A program made the translations under genes and the position numbers. Positions 28,449-38,406 of a stretch of DNA of 64,000 nt are shown here, piece after piece. The notes beneath the pieces were generated by a model that saw only the letters and a list, made by a program, of their open reading frames with translations, searched no databases and was not told the origin of the DNA. The stretch's first letter is position 1; each line of letters starts with the position of its first letter. Source of the stretch: Burkholderia plantarii (lineage in GTDB: Bacteria; Pseudomonadota; Gammaproteobacteria; Burkholderiales; Burkholderiaceae); NCBI RefSeq assembly GCF_001411805.1, contig NZ_CP007212.1, forward strand, positions 1,116,001 through 1,180,000. Direction: 5' to 3'.

Positions 28449-29441
28449 TCATTGCGCCGCGAGTTCGTCGCGCACCTGCGCGGTGATCTCGTAGGAGCGC
28501 ACGCGCGCGGCGTGATCGTAGATCTGCGCGGCCACGATCATCTCGTCGGCGCCGGTCTGCGCGATCAGCCGCTGGAGCCGCTCGCGCACCGTGTCGCGCG
28601 AGCCGACCGCCGCGAACGACAGCGCATGCGCGACGTTCGCGAGCTCGAAGTCGCTGCCCTCGAGCACTTCGACCGGCGGCGGCAGCTTGCCCGGCGTGCC
28701 GCGCCGCAGGTTCAGGAACTGCTGTTGCAGCGACGTGAAGAGGCGCCGCGCCTCCTCGTCGGTGTCGGCCGCGAATACGTTGACGCCCACCATCGCATAC
28801 GGCTTCGCGAGCGCGGCCGAAGGCCGGAACTGCGCGCGGTAGACCTCCAGCGCGCGCATCAGGTAGTCGGGCGCGAAGTGCGACGCGAACGCGAACGGCA
28901 GGCCCAGCATGGCCGCCAGTTGCGCGCTGAAGAGGCTCGAACCGAGCAGCCACAGCGGCACCTCGAGGCCCGCGCCGGGCACCGCGCGCACGCGCTGGCC
29001 GTCCACCGGCTCGGCGAAGTAGCGCTGCAGCTCGACCACGTCGTCGGGGAACGCGTCGGCGCTGCCCACCAGGTCGCGTCGCAGCGCGCGCGCGGTGGTC
29101 TGGTCGGTGCCGGGCGCGCGGCCCAGCCCGAGCTCGATGCGGCCCGGATACAGCGAGGCGAGCGTGCCGAACTGCTCGGCGATCACGAGCGGTGCGTGAT
29201 TGGGCAGCATGATGCCGCCCGAGCCCACGCGGATCGTCTTGGTGCCGCCGGCGATGTGGCCGATCACCACCGCGGTGGCCGCGCTCGCGATGCCGGGCAT
29301 GTTGTGGTGCTCGGCGAGCCAGTAGCGCTGGTAGCCCCAGCGCTCGGCGTGCTGCGCGAGATCGAGCGAGTTGCTGAACGCCTGGCCGGCGTCGGCGCCT
29401 TCGGGGATCGGCGCGAGATCGAGAACGGAAAACGGGATCAT
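28449..29441 (-). CDS. LLM-class flavin-dependent oxidoreductase
   Basis: A 330-aa luciferase-like monooxygenase of the YhbW/MsnO8 type. Start at [15 protein letters not shown], with [29 protein letters not shown] and [12 protein letters not shown] in family order. These proteins use FMNH2 supplied by a separate reductase; the substrate here is unknown. ATG at 29441 is chosen, since a longer in-frame extension to 29807 is not protein-like. It is monocistronic. Confidence 0.88.
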   Translation of the reverse strand: MIPFSVLDLAPIPEGADAGQAFSNSLDLAQHAERWGYQRYWLAEHHNMPGIASAATAVVIGHIAGGTKTIRVGSGGIMLPNHAPLVIAEQFGTLASLYPGRIELGLGRAPGTDQTTARALRRDLVGSADAFPDDVVELQRYFAEPVDGQRVRAVPGAGLEVPLWLLGSSLFSAQLAAMLGLPFAFASHFAPDYLMRALEVYRAQFRPSAALAKPYAMVGVNVFAADTDEEARRLFTSLQQQFLNLRRGTPGKLPPPVEVLEGSDFELANVAHALSFAAVGSRDTVRERLQRLIAQTGADEMIVAAQIYDHAARVRSYEITAQVRDELAAQ

Positions 29442-30134
29442 GGGCGGGAAACGGAAAAGTAGGGGAGCGGGCTCGCGCGCGCCGCATACGGGCGCGGCGC
29501 GAACCGACGCGCGCGAAAGCGGCGCGACAGGTGCCGCCGATTGTGCCAAAGCGCGGCCGAACCCGCTGGCGGTGCGACGATAACCCTGCCGTCCGCAGGG
29601 TAAGCGGCGGCCGGACGCGGCGCCGGCGGGCCGGCGGACCGACCAGGGGGCCGCGGCAGAAAAGCGCAGTTTGTGACGGTCATTTTTGTTTCCCAGCGTG
29701 TCGCAATGGCGTGTCGGGAACGGTAATTCTTCTCGGAAACGAGCTGAATTGATGCTCCGCAAGGTCGAACCGCGCATGAGATTGACGATGATCCTGACGA
29801 TGGTCATGCGAGTCGCCTACGTTATTCACCCGATTATTGCGATTAAATATGGCCAATTTGTCGCTATATGTGTGGATTTGACGCTTAAGTAGGTTGCCCG
29901 GGCCGGCGCCTCGGGATTCGCTGCTACACTCATCAAACCCTAAATTAAAACGCGCCGCGGGATTCCCGGGAGACGCCGCCCTCGACCGGCGGCAAGCCGA
30001 ATGCGGCGGTGCTCCCGATCGAACCATCACTGCCCCGCCCTCGCGGGACCAGGAGCCGGGACCGTGTCCGTCGTCGTTTCATCCGCATCGTGCAGTGCGC
30101 AGCATGCCGGCCCGTGGGCCGGGTGGGGCACCGC
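29442..30134. other. Intergenic region upstream of hpnI, with AT-rich core
   Basis: 693 bp between divergent LLM oxidoreductase and hpnI genes. The segment 29680-29960 is clearly AT-richer than the surroundings and should carry the hopanoid operon promoter. A 68-codon ORF there (29686-29892) has no good RBS and is probably chance. Confidence 0.5.
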
Positions 30135-31472
30135 ATGAGCGCCCTTCTTCCGATCCTCGATTGCATGCTGCTGGCGCTGACCTGCGCGGCCTGCGCCTAC
30201 GCGTGGTTCGCGGCGCTCGCGCCGGCGCCGCGCGCGCCGGACTCACGCTGGCGCGACGGCCGTGCCGGCGTCAGCGTGCTCAAGCCGCTGTGCGGCGCCG
30301 AGCCGCGACTCTATGAAAACCTCGCGAGCTTCTGCCGGCAGCGGCATCCGCGTTATCAGGTCATTTGCGGCGTGGCGTCGCCGGCCGATCCGGCGATCGC
30401 CGTGGTGCGGCGCCTGCAGACCGATTTCCCCGATTGCGACCTCGAACTCGTGATCGACCCGCGCATCCACGGCAGGAATCGGAAGGTCAGCAACCTCATC
30501 AATCTCGACCGGCGGGTCCGCTACGGCCGCCTCGTGATTGCCGACAGCGACATCGCGGTCGAGTCCGACTATCTGGAACGCGTGACGGCGCCGCTCGCCG
30601 ATCCGTCGATCGGCGTCGTTACCTGCCTGTACCATGCGCGCGGCGTGGGCGGCTTCTGGACCCGCATCGGCGCGCAGTTCGTCGACGCGTGGTTCGCGCC
30701 CTCGGTGCGGATCGCGCATCTGGGCGGGTCGAGCGACTTTGGCTTCGGCGCGACGCTCGCGCTCACGCGCGAGACGCTCGAGCGGATCGGCGGGCTGGCC
30801 GCGCTGAAGGACGAACTCGCCGACGACTACTGGCTCGCCGCGCTGCCGCGCCGCCTCGGGCGCCGCACCGTGCTGTCCGAGGTGGACGTGACGACCGACG
30901 TGATCGAAACCCGCTTCGCCGAACTCTGGGCGCGCGAGACGCGCTGGCTTCGTACCATCCGTTCGCTGAAAATGGGCGGTTTCACGAGCCTGCTGATCAC
31001 GTTCACGGCGCCGTGGCTGGCGATGGGCACGTATCTGGCGATGCGGCTCGCCGGCACCGTGCCCGGCACGATCGGCGCGTTCGCGGCGGCGGCCGGCGTC
31101 CTCGCGCGGCTCGTGCTGCATGCGCGCACCGCGTCGGGCTGGCGCGCGTTCTGGCGTGACCTGCCGCTCGTGCCGATTCGCGATACGCTGCTGTTTGCGG
31201 CCTGGATCGCGGCCGCGTTCGGCTCGCACGTGATATGGCGCGGCGCGCGCATCAAGGTGGCGAGCGCGGCCCCGGCGACGGCGACGCATGCGGGGGCGGC
31301 CGGCCCGACGGAATCGAAGCCCGGCGCCGTGGCGCCGGTGCGCGCCGCGACCGGCCCGATGGCGGGCGCGGCGGCAAGCACATCGAGCGCGCGGGGCCGG
31401 CAGGCGTCGCGCGATGACGACGAACATCGACTGCACGAAGACGAATCATGCAAGATAACGGAACCTTTCTGA
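30135..31472 (+). CDS. hpnI: Hopanoid biosynthesis glycosyltransferase HpnI
   Basis: HpnI adds N-acetylglucosamine to bacteriohopanetetrol. The 445-aa GT2-family membrane protein has an N-terminal helix, VSVLKPLCGAEPRLYENL, a DxD-like IADSDIAV, and the acceptor-site ED-type region KDELADDYWL, followed by C-terminal helices. Residues about 375-445 form an Ala/Gly/Thr-rich tail not expected in the family; its last 25 nt overlap hpnJ. First gene of hpnIJKL. ATG at 30135 is in the context CCGCATGAGC. Confidence 0.92.
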   Translation: MSALLPILDCMLLALTCAACAYAWFAALAPAPRAPDSRWRDGRAGVSVLKPLCGAEPRLYENLASFCRQRHPRYQVICGVASPADPAIAVVRRLQTDFPDCDLELVIDPRIHGRNRKVSNLINLDRRVRYGRLVIADSDIAVESDYLERVTAPLADPSIGVVTCLYHARGVGGFWTRIGAQFVDAWFAPSVRIAHLGGSSDFGFGATLALTRETLERIGGLAALKDELADDYWLAALPRRLGRRTVLSEVDVTTDVIETRFAELWARETRWLRTIRSLKMGGFTSLLITFTAPWLAMGTYLAMRLAGTVPGTIGAFAAAAGVLARLVLHARTASGWRAFWRDLPLVPIRDTLLFAAWIAAAFGSHVIWRGARIKVASAAPATATHAGAAGPTESKPGAVAPVRAATGPMAGAAASTSSARGRQASRDDDEHRLHEDESCKITEPF

Positions 31473-32890
31473 AAACACTGTTCCTGCAAGCCCCGTCCTA
31501 TGACGGCTTCGACGGCGGCGCCGGTTCGCGCTACCAGGCCAGGCGCGAGATCCGCTCGTTCTGGTATCCCACCTGGCTCGCCCAGCCCGCCGCGCTCGTG
31601 CCCGGCAGCCGCGTGCTCGACGCCCCCGCCGACGGCCTGTCCGTCGCGGCCACGCTCGACATCGCCGCCGGCTACGAGCTCGTCATCATCCACACCAGCA
31701 CGCCGTCGTTCCCCACCGACGCCCTGTTCGCCCAGGACCTCAAGCAGCGCAACCCGGCGGTCCTGATCGGCATGGTCGGCGCCAAGGTCGCCGTCGATCC
31801 GCACAACTCCCTGACCGCCTCCGACGCGATCGACTTCGTCTGCCGCGAGGAATTCGACTACACCTGCCGCGACGTCGCCGAGGGCAAGCCCTTCGCCGGG
31901 ATCCTCGGCTTGAGCTACCGCGCCGCCGACGGCTCGATCGAGCACAACGGCCCGCGCCCGATGATCGAGGACATGGACGCGCTGCCGTTCGTCGCCCCCG
32001 TCTACCAGCGCGACCTCAAGATCGACAATTACTTCATCGGCTATCTCGATTACCCCTACGTCTCGATCTACACCGGTCGCGGCTGCCGCTCGAAATGCAC
32101 GTTCTGCCTCTGGCCGCAGACCGTGGGCGGCCACCGCTACCGCGTGCGCTCGGTCGAGAACGTGCTGGCCGAGGTGAAGTGGATTCGCGACAACATGCCG
32201 GAAGTCAAGGAGATCATGTTCGACGACGACACCTTCACCGACTTCAAGCCGCGCGTCGAGGAAATCGCGCGCGGGCTCGGCAGGCTCGGCGTGACGTGGT
32301 CGTGCAACGCCAAGGCGAACGTGCCGTACTCGACGCTGAAGATCATGAAGGAGAACGGCCTGCGCCTGCTGCTGGTGGGCTACGAATCGGGCGACGACCA
32401 GATCCTGCTGAACATCAGGAAGGGCCTGCGCACCGACATCGCGCGCCGCTTCAACGAGGATTGCAGGAAGCTCGGCATCAAGATCCACGGCACCTTCATC
32501 CTCGGGCTGCCGGGCGAGACGAAGGACACCATCCAGAAGACCATCGAATACGCGAAGGAAATCAATCCGCACACGATCCAGGTGTCGCTGGCGGCGCCGT
32601 ATCCGGGCACGAAGCTCTACGAGCAGGCGGTGGAGAACGGCTGGATGGAGGAGAACAAGACCATCAACCTGGTCAGCAAGGAAGGCGTGCAACTGGCGGC
32701 GATCGGCTATCCGCACCTGTCGAGGGAAGCCATCTATCACGAGCTGGAACACTTCTACCGCGCGTTCTACTTCCGGCCCGCGAAGATCTGGGAGATCGTG
32801 CGCGAGATGCTGTCGAGCCGGGACATGATGAAGCGTCGCCTGCGCGAGGGCGTCGAGTTCTTCCGCTTCCTGCGCGCGCACGAGGCGTGA
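31448..32890 (+). CDS. hpnJ: Hopanoid radical SAM enzyme HpnJ
   Basis: HpnJ converts the glucosamine head group of BHT-glucosamine to the cyclitol ether. The 480-aa protein has an N-terminal B12-binding-like domain (KTLFLQAPSYDGFDGGAGSR) and a radical SAM core with the CxxxCxxC cluster motif, CRSKCTFC (Cys213, Cys217, Cys220), followed by FDDDTF and GLPGET. It overlaps the 3' end of hpnI in another frame and is followed after 4 bp by hpnK, so translation is probably coupled. Confidence 0.95.
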   Translation: MQDNGTFLKTLFLQAPSYDGFDGGAGSRYQARREIRSFWYPTWLAQPAALVPGSRVLDAPADGLSVAATLDIAAGYELVIIHTSTPSFPTDALFAQDLKQRNPAVLIGMVGAKVAVDPHNSLTASDAIDFVCREEFDYTCRDVAEGKPFAGILGLSYRAADGSIEHNGPRPMIEDMDALPFVAPVYQRDLKIDNYFIGYLDYPYVSIYTGRGCRSKCTFCLWPQTVGGHRYRVRSVENVLAEVKWIRDNMPEVKEIMFDDDTFTDFKPRVEEIARGLGRLGVTWSCNAKANVPYSTLKIMKENGLRLLLVGYESGDDQILLNIRKGLRTDIARRFNEDCRKLGIKIHGTFILGLPGETKDTIQKTIEYAKEINPHTIQVSLAAPYPGTKLYEQAVENGWMEENKTINLVSKEGVQLAAIGYPHLSREAIYHELEHFYRAFYFRPAKIWEIVREMLSSRDMMKRRLREGVEFFRFLRAHEA

Positions 32891-32894
32891 GCGC

Positions 32895-33806
32895 GTGACG
32901 CATTCACCGGCGCCCGCGCGCGCACTGATTTTCACCGCCGACGATTTCGGCCTGCATCCCCGCGTGAACGCGGCCGTCGAGCGCGCGCATCGCGACGGCG
33001 TGCTCGCGGCCGCGAGCCTGATGGTGGCGGCCCCCGCCGCGCGGGACGCGATCGCGCGCGCGCGGCGGCTGCCGACGCTGGCCGTGGGGCTGCACCTGGT
33101 GCTCGCCGACGGCGCGGCGATGCTGCCCGCGCGCGAGATCGGCGCGCTGGTCGGCCCCGACGGCCGCTTCGGCGACGCGATGGCGAAGGACGGCTGCCGC
33201 TTCTTTTTCCTGCCCCGGGTGCGCGCGCAACTGCGTTGCGAGATCCGCGCGCAGTTCGAGGCGTTCGCCGCGAGCGGGCTGCCGCTCGATCACGTCAACG
33301 CGCACAAGCATTTCCACCTGCATCCGACCGTGCTCGCGATGATCGTCGAGATCGGCCGCGACTACGGGCTGCGCGCCGTGCGGCTGCCGTTCGAGCGTTC
33401 GGCGCCGGTCTGGCTGCGGCCGTGGATCGCGCTGGTGCGCGCGCGACTCGATCGCGCGGGCCTCGCCCACAACGACTACGTAGTCGGCATTGAACATACG
33501 GGACACATGAACGAACGAATCTTGCTCGACGCGATCGCCGCGCTGCCGGCGCACGGCGTCGGCGAAATCTACTGCCATCCGGCCGAGGCCGGCGACGCGC
33601 CGATCACGCCGTCGATGCGCGACTACCAGCCCGCCGACGAACTCGCCGCGCTGCTCTCGCCGCGCGTGGCCGCCGCGCTCGACGCGGCCGGCGTCGCGCG
33701 CGGCGGGTTCGCCGCGGTGTTCGGCAACGGCCGGCCGAACCCGGCCGTCCCGCACGGCGCCCCGGCGCCCACCGTCAGCCGCGCGGGAGGCGCAAGCCCG
33801 CGATGA
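32895..33806 (+). CDS. hpnK: Hopanoid deacetylase HpnK (YdjC family)
   Basis: HpnK removes the acetyl group from GlcNAc-BHT, giving BHT-glucosamine. The 303-aa YdjC-type carbohydrate deacetylase has the metal-site motif TADDFGLH near its start and HVNAHKHFHLHP further on, plus YCHPAE. It starts with GTG. The last 30 residues are Ala/Pro-rich and variable. Its stop overlaps the hpnL ATG by four bases. Confidence 0.94.
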   Translation: MTHSPAPARALIFTADDFGLHPRVNAAVERAHRDGVLAAASLMVAAPAARDAIARARRLPTLAVGLHLVLADGAAMLPAREIGALVGPDGRFGDAMAKDGCRFFFLPRVRAQLRCEIRAQFEAFAASGLPLDHVNAHKHFHLHPTVLAMIVEIGRDYGLRAVRLPFERSAPVWLRPWIALVRARLDRAGLAHNDYVVGIEHTGHMNERILLDAIAALPAHGVGEIYCHPAEAGDAPITPSMRDYQPADELAALLSPRVAAALDAAGVARGGFAAVFGNGRPNPAVPHGAPAPTVSRAGGASPR

Positions 33807-34846
33807 TGAAATGGCTCCATCGACTCGGCTGGCCGGTCGGCATCGCGATCCTGCTCGTGCTGGCCCTGCATCAGGGCTGGGGTGACGTGATCCGCACCAT
33901 CGGCCGCGCAGGCTTCGTGCTGTTGTGGCTCGTGCCATACCACGCGTTTCCGCTGCTGCTCGACGCGCAGGGCTGGCGCCTGCTGCTCGCGCGGCGCGCC
34001 TCGCTGCCGTTCCTCTGGTGGCTCGCCACCGTGCGCGAGGCCGTGAACCGGCTGCTGCCGGTGGTGGGCGTGGGCGGCGAACTGATCGGCATTCGCGTGG
34101 CGCGCTGGCGCGTGCCGGACGCGAGCTTCGTCACGGCGACCGTGATCGTCGAGCTGCTGGTGACGCTGTCGGTGCAGTACGCGTTTTCGGCGCTCGGGCT
34201 CGTGCTGCTGGTGGCCGCGACCGGCTCGGGCGACAGCGTGAAGACGATCGCGCTGTCGCTGGTGCTGTCGCTGCCGATGCCCGTGATCGGCTTCATCATG
34301 CTGCGCCGTGGCGGGATCTTCCAGACCATCGAGCGCTTCGCCGCGAAGCTGCTCGGCGATACCAGCAAGCTGCTGCGGGGCATCGACGGCGAGCGGCTCG
34401 ACGCCGAGATCATCGCACTGATGTCGCGCACCGGGCTCCTGCTGCGCGTGTTCGGCTGGCAGTTCGCCGGCTACCTGAGCGGGGCGCTGGAGATCTATCT
34501 GGCGCTTGCGATGCTGGGGCATCCGGTGTCGGCGAGCGGCGCGATCGCGATCGAGGCGATGATCCAGGCGATCCGGCATATCGCGTTCATGGTGCCGGGC
34601 GGCGTGGGCGTGCAGGAGGCGACCATCGTGCTGCTCGCGCAGCTGTTCGGCGTCGATCGCGAGACGGCGCTGTCGCTCGCGCTGGTGCGGCGCGCGCGCG
34701 AACTGCTGTCGGGCGGCCTCGCGCTCGCGTCGTGGCAGGTGGTGGAACTCGCGCGCTCGCGGCGGCGGCTGAAGCTCGTGGCGCGTCGCGAGGCGCGCCG
34801 CGGGGAGGGCGGCCGGCGCGCCGCCGAGGCGCGTTCGTCGCGGTGA
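33803..34846 (+). CDS. hpnL: Hopanoid-associated membrane protein HpnL
   Basis: A 347-aa membrane protein with about seven to eight helices, resembling the flippase-like (AglD/MprF N-terminal) family; members in hopanoid clusters are named HpnL. Key texts are LPVVGVGGELIG near residue 85 and MVPGGVGVQEATIVL near residue 265. Its exact role is unproven; translocating or binding hopanoid precursors is a reasonable guess. Last of the four coupled hpn genes. Confidence 0.9.
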   Translation: MMKWLHRLGWPVGIAILLVLALHQGWGDVIRTIGRAGFVLLWLVPYHAFPLLLDAQGWRLLLARRASLPFLWWLATVREAVNRLLPVVGVGGELIGIRVARWRVPDASFVTATVIVELLVTLSVQYAFSALGLVLLVAATGSGDSVKTIALSLVLSLPMPVIGFIMLRRGGIFQTIERFAAKLLGDTSKLLRGIDGERLDAEIIALMSRTGLLLRVFGWQFAGYLSGALEIYLALAMLGHPVSASGAIAIEAMIQAIRHIAFMVPGGVGVQEATIVLLAQLFGVDRETALSLALVRRARELLSGGLALASWQVVELARSRRRLKLVARREARRGEGGRRAAEARSSR

Positions 34847-34992
34847 GGCGCGCGCGCGGTGCCGCCTGTTTGCGGCGCGGCCCGCGGCTTGACCCGCCGC
34901 GAGCCGCGCCGGTCGATCTGTCGCGCGCGGGGTTCCACGCGTATGCTTGTGCGATCTCCGCTTTGCGCGCCCGACGGCGCGCCACCTGACCG

Positions 34993-35565
34993 ATGATGGA
35001 GTTCGTTATCCGGCCGGCGCGGCCGTGGCTCGTGGCCACGGCGGTCGCCGCGACCTGTCTGCTCGGCGGCTGCGACAGCCGCCAGTCCGAGGACGTCGTG
35101 CATCGACTGAAGGAATTCTTCCGCGCGATCCAGCCCGCGCCGTTGCTGCTCAAGGGGCTGAAGCCGGGCGTCTCGACCGAGGCCGAGGTGCGCTCGCGGC
35201 TCGGCAAGCCCGAGACCGAGCGGCAGGCGATCGACGGCTCGAAGCGCCTCGAATATCCGCGCGGCCCGATGGGCGACGAGACCTACATGGTCGACATCGA
35301 CCGCAACGGCCTGTACCTCGGCGCGACCCAGGTGCTCACGGCCGAGACCTTCGCGATGATCCGCCCCGGCATGACGCAGGACGAGGTGCGCCAGCTGCTG
35401 GGCAAGCCGACCGAGGTCGCGCGCTATCCGCTCAAGCCGGAGACGGTCTGGAGCTGGCGCTGGCGCGAGGATGGCGTGAATCAGGATGCGTTCTTCAACA
35501 TCCACTTCGGCGTGGACGGGCTGGTCGCGACGACCTCGCGGTCGGATGCGGAGGCGGGGCGGTAG
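34993..35565 (+). CDS. BamE/SmpA-like outer membrane lipoprotein
   Basis: A 190-aa lipoprotein with signal and lipobox LLGGC near residue 27. Two copies of a BamE-like motif appear: LKPGVSTEAEVRSRLGKPE near residue 56 and IRPGMTQDEVRQLLGKPTE near residue 123. BamE stabilises the BAM complex, but this two-motif form is a paralogue of unknown role. It follows hpnL by 146 bp in the same direction and may be cotranscribed with the hpn genes. Confidence 0.82.
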   Translation: MMEFVIRPARPWLVATAVAATCLLGGCDSRQSEDVVHRLKEFFRAIQPAPLLLKGLKPGVSTEAEVRSRLGKPETERQAIDGSKRLEYPRGPMGDETYMVDIDRNGLYLGATQVLTAETFAMIRPGMTQDEVRQLLGKPTEVARYPLKPETVWSWRWREDGVNQDAFFNIHFGVDGLVATTSRSDAEAGR

Positions 35566-36172
35566 GGCGCGTCGCCCGCACGATGTTCGCGGTCATTCGC
35601 CGCGTGCATGCCTGGCTTCGCGATAGCGCCGCTCGGCATCGGGGGCGTCAGCGGCATGGGCGGTTTCCGGAACGTTGACGGACGCGCTGCCGTCCAGGTG
35701 AGTATGGTTTGCCGTTGTTCCGGCATCTTTCGCCACGATTCGTGAGGTCGCAAGCCGTGTCGAGCCTGTCGGGACGAACGTCAGGGCGCCAGCCTGTTGC
35801 CCGCCTCACGCACCTGCGGGCTGTCATGCGAAGCAGACCGGAGCGGGGGAAGCGTGCGGCGCCGCCTCATGCACATTCCATCCAGGGCAAGCCTCGCGCT
35901 ATCGAAAAAGCGACCCGAAACCTGCAAAAACGCGCAGGCCGCCGCCGCGTCGCCATCGCCTGCCATCCACCCCCGCCATCCGCAAGCCCCGCCATGCCGG
36001 GCGGGCGTCGCCGCCTGGTCGTCCCGTCCGTCGTTGCTGCGTCGCAGCATCCCGCCCCCGCCCCCTTTGAGCCGGTTTTTTTCGCGAGCCACCATCCGCC
36101 GCATGCCCCGGCCGCTTCCCGAGCAGAAGCCGCCACGCTTCCGATCCCAACATCGCCACCCTGGAGACACGC
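35566..36172. other. Intergenic region upstream of hisQ
   Basis: 607 bp with no believable gene on either strand: ORFs here have low-complexity, Arg/Gly/Ala-rich translations. A small inverted repeat (CCTGC/GCAGG) lies at 35921-35938. It should carry the promoter of the arginine transport/catabolism cluster, though no clear boxes are visible. Confidence 0.5.
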
Positions 36173-36862
36173 GTGTTCCTATACGGATTCGGCCCCGTCA
36201 TCTGGGCGGGCACCGTGCAGACCATCGAGCTGTCGGTGCTCTCGCTCGCCGCGGCGGTCGTGCTCGGCCTGGCCGGCGCGGTCGCGAAGCTGTCGACGAA
36301 CCGCGTGCTGCGCGCGCTCGCCACGGCCTACACCACGCTGATCCGCTCGGTGCCCGACCTGGTGCTGATGCTGCTGCTGTTCTACAGCATCCAGATCTGG
36401 CTGAACCAGATCACCGACCTGCTCGGCTGGGACCAGATCGACATCGACCCGTTCGTGGCCGGCGTACTCACGCTCGGCTTCATCTACGGCGCGTACTTCA
36501 CCGAGACGTTCCGCGGCGCGTTCCTGTCGGTGCCGCGCGGCCAGCTGGAGGCGGGCGCGGCCTACGGCATGAGCGGACTGCGCGTGTTCACGCGGATCCT
36601 GTTCCCGCAGATGATGCGCTTCGCGCTGCCCGGCATCGGCAATAACTGGCAGGTGCTCGTGAAGGCGACGGCGCTGGTCTCGATCATCGGCCTGGCCGAC
36701 GTCGTGAAGGCCGCGCAGGACGCGGGCAAGAGCACCTTCAACATGTTCTTCTTCATCCTCGTCGCGGCGCTGATCTATCTGGCGATCACGACGCTGTCCA
36801 ACCTGGTGCTGCGGCAGCTGGAGCGGCGCTACTCGCTCGGCGTGAGGCACGCGGAACTATGA
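36173..36862 (+). CDS. hisQ: Arginine/ornithine/histidine ABC transporter permease HisQ
   Basis: A 229-aa polar-amino-acid permease. The EAA loop (EAGAAYGMSGLRVFTRILFPQMMR) and about five helices are present. The start is GTG at 36173 with GGAGACAC upstream. Its stop overlaps the hisM ATG (ATGA). It would pair with HisM, HisP and the binding protein encoded at 47198. Confidence 0.94.
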   Translation: MFLYGFGPVIWAGTVQTIELSVLSLAAAVVLGLAGAVAKLSTNRVLRALATAYTTLIRSVPDLVLMLLLFYSIQIWLNQITDLLGWDQIDIDPFVAGVLTLGFIYGAYFTETFRGAFLSVPRGQLEAGAAYGMSGLRVFTRILFPQMMRFALPGIGNNWQVLVKATALVSIIGLADVVKAAQDAGKSTFNMFFFILVAALIYLAITTLSNLVLRQLERRYSLGVRHAEL

Positions 36863-37572
36863 TCGAGATCCTCCAGGAATTCGGCCGCGCGTTCCTCTAC
36901 TGGGACGGCCAGCGTCTGTCCGGCCTCGTGGTCACGCTGTGGCTGCTGGTGGCGTCGATCGGCATCGGCTTCGTCTGCGCGGTGCCGCTCGCGGTGGCGC
37001 GCGTCTCGCGCAAGCGCTGGCTGTCCACGCCGGTGCGGCTCTACACCTACGTGTTCCGCGGCACGCCGCTCTACGTGCAGCTGCTGCTGATCTACACCGG
37101 CATCTACAGCCTCGAGTTCGTGCGCTCGCACTCGCTGCTCGACGCGTTCTTCCGCAGCGGCTTCCACTGCGCGGTGCTGGCCTTCGCGCTGAACACCTGC
37201 GCCTACACCACCGAGATTTTCGCCGGCGCGATCCGCGCCACGGCGCACGGCGAGGTGGAGGCGGCGCGCGCCTACGGCATGGGCGGCTGGACCCTGTACC
37301 GGCGCGTGATCCTGCCCTCGGCGCTGCGTCGCGCGCTGCCGCTCTAAAGTAACGAGGTGATCCTGATGCTGCACGCCACCACGGTGGCGTTTACGGCCAC
37401 CGTGCCCGACATCCTGAAGGTCGCGCGCGACGCGAACTCGGCCACCTACATGGCGTTCCAGTCGTTCGGCGTGGCCGCGCTGATCTATCTTGCGGTATCG
37501 TTCGCACTCGTCGCGGCGTTTCGCCGGGCCGAGCGCCACTGGCTCGCGTATCTCGCGGCCGGCCGTCATTGA
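36859..37572 (+). pseudogene. hisM: ABC permease HisM interrupted by an in-frame TAA
   Basis: Reading frame 36859-37344 encodes 162 aa of a HisM/AotM permease (IEILQEFGRAFLYWDGQRL; CAYTTEIFAGAIRATAHGEVE is split here by the 20-residue limit). The frame stops at TAA (37345-37347) inside [17 protein letters not shown], where the family has [14 protein letters not shown]. After the stop the same frame continues to 37572 with the rest of the protein ([27 protein letters not shown]). No net indel is needed. The stop removes the last two to three helices just past the EAA loop, so the product is probably inactive. A sequencing error or recent nonsense mutation are the alternatives. Confidence 0.88.
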
Positions 37573-37598
37573 ATCGTCTTCATTTCCGGAGAGGCCAG

Positions 37599-38393
37599 TT
37601 GGCAGAGACCACGCAGCCGAACGCCGCCAGCAAGCTCGCGGCGCACGACATTCACAAGCGCTACGGCGACAACGAAGTGCTCAAGGGCGTGTCGCTCGAC
37701 GCGCACGCGGGCGACGTGATCAGCATCATCGGCGCGAGCGGCTCGGGTAAGAGCACCTTCCTGCGCTGCATCAATTTCCTCGAGAAGCCGAATGCGGGCC
37801 GGATCGTGGTGGACGGCGAGGAGGTCCGCACCCGCGCCGACAAGCTCGGCGCGCTCGACGTGGCCGACCACAAGCAGCTGCAGCGGATCCGCACCAAGCT
37901 CGCGATGGTGTTCCAGCACTTCAACCTGTGGGCGCACATGAACGTGCTCGAGAACGTGGTCGAGGCGCCGGTCCACGTGCTCGGCCTGTCGAAGCGCGAG
38001 GCCGAGGAACGCGCGCGCGAGTACCTGGAGAAGGTCGGCCTGCCGCCGCGCGTCGAGAAGCAATACCCGTCGCATCTGTCGGGCGGCCAGCAGCAGCGCG
38101 TGGCGATCGCGCGCGCGCTGGCGATGCACCCGGACGTGATGCTGTTCGACGAGCCGACCTCGGCGCTCGACCCGGAGCTGGTGGGCGAGGTGCTGAAGGT
38201 GATGCAGAAGCTGGCCGAGGAAGGCCGCACCATGATCGTGGTCACGCACGAGATGGGCTTCGCGCGCAACGTCTCGAACCACGTCATGTTCCTGCACCAG
38301 GGCCGCACCGAGGAGGAGGGGCATCCCGCCGAGGTGCTGTCGCGGCCGAACAGCGAGCGCCTCAGGCAGTTCCTGTCCGGCAGCCTCAAGTAA
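37599..38393 (+). CDS. hisP: Arginine/histidine ABC transporter ATPase HisP
   Basis: A 264-aa ATPase. Walker [10 protein letters not shown], signature LSGGQQQR, Walker [13 protein letters not shown] and H-loop [10 protein letters not shown] are intact. The start is set at TTG 37599 behind CCGGAGAGG; an in-frame TTG at 37569 would overlap hisM and lacks such an RBS. Follows hisM by 26 bp. Confidence 0.93.
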   Translation: MAETTQPNAASKLAAHDIHKRYGDNEVLKGVSLDAHAGDVISIIGASGSGKSTFLRCINFLEKPNAGRIVVDGEEVRTRADKLGALDVADHKQLQRIRTKLAMVFQHFNLWAHMNVLENVVEAPVHVLGLSKREAEERAREYLEKVGLPPRVEKQYPSHLSGGQQQRVAIARALAMHPDVMLFDEPTSALDPELVGEVLKVMQKLAEEGRTMIVVTHEMGFARNVSNHVMFLHQGRTEEEGHPAEVLSRPNSERLRQFLSGSLK

Positions 38394-38406
38394 GGGCGTG
38401 CCGCGC

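Noticed and set aside
29686..29892. A 68-codon ORF in the AT-rich island before hpnI
   Set aside because: Its start lacks a good RBS and the Met/Ile/Val-rich translation follows base composition; could be revisited with transcript data.
30009..30134. An upstream in-frame extension of hpnI
   Set aside because: The added residues are Arg/Pro-rich and precede the natural N-terminal membrane helix; ATG at 30135 fits the family.
35781..36170. A 129-codon minus-strand ORF upstream of hisQ
   Set aside because: Gly/Arg/Ala/Met-biased translation without any fold signature; probably chance.
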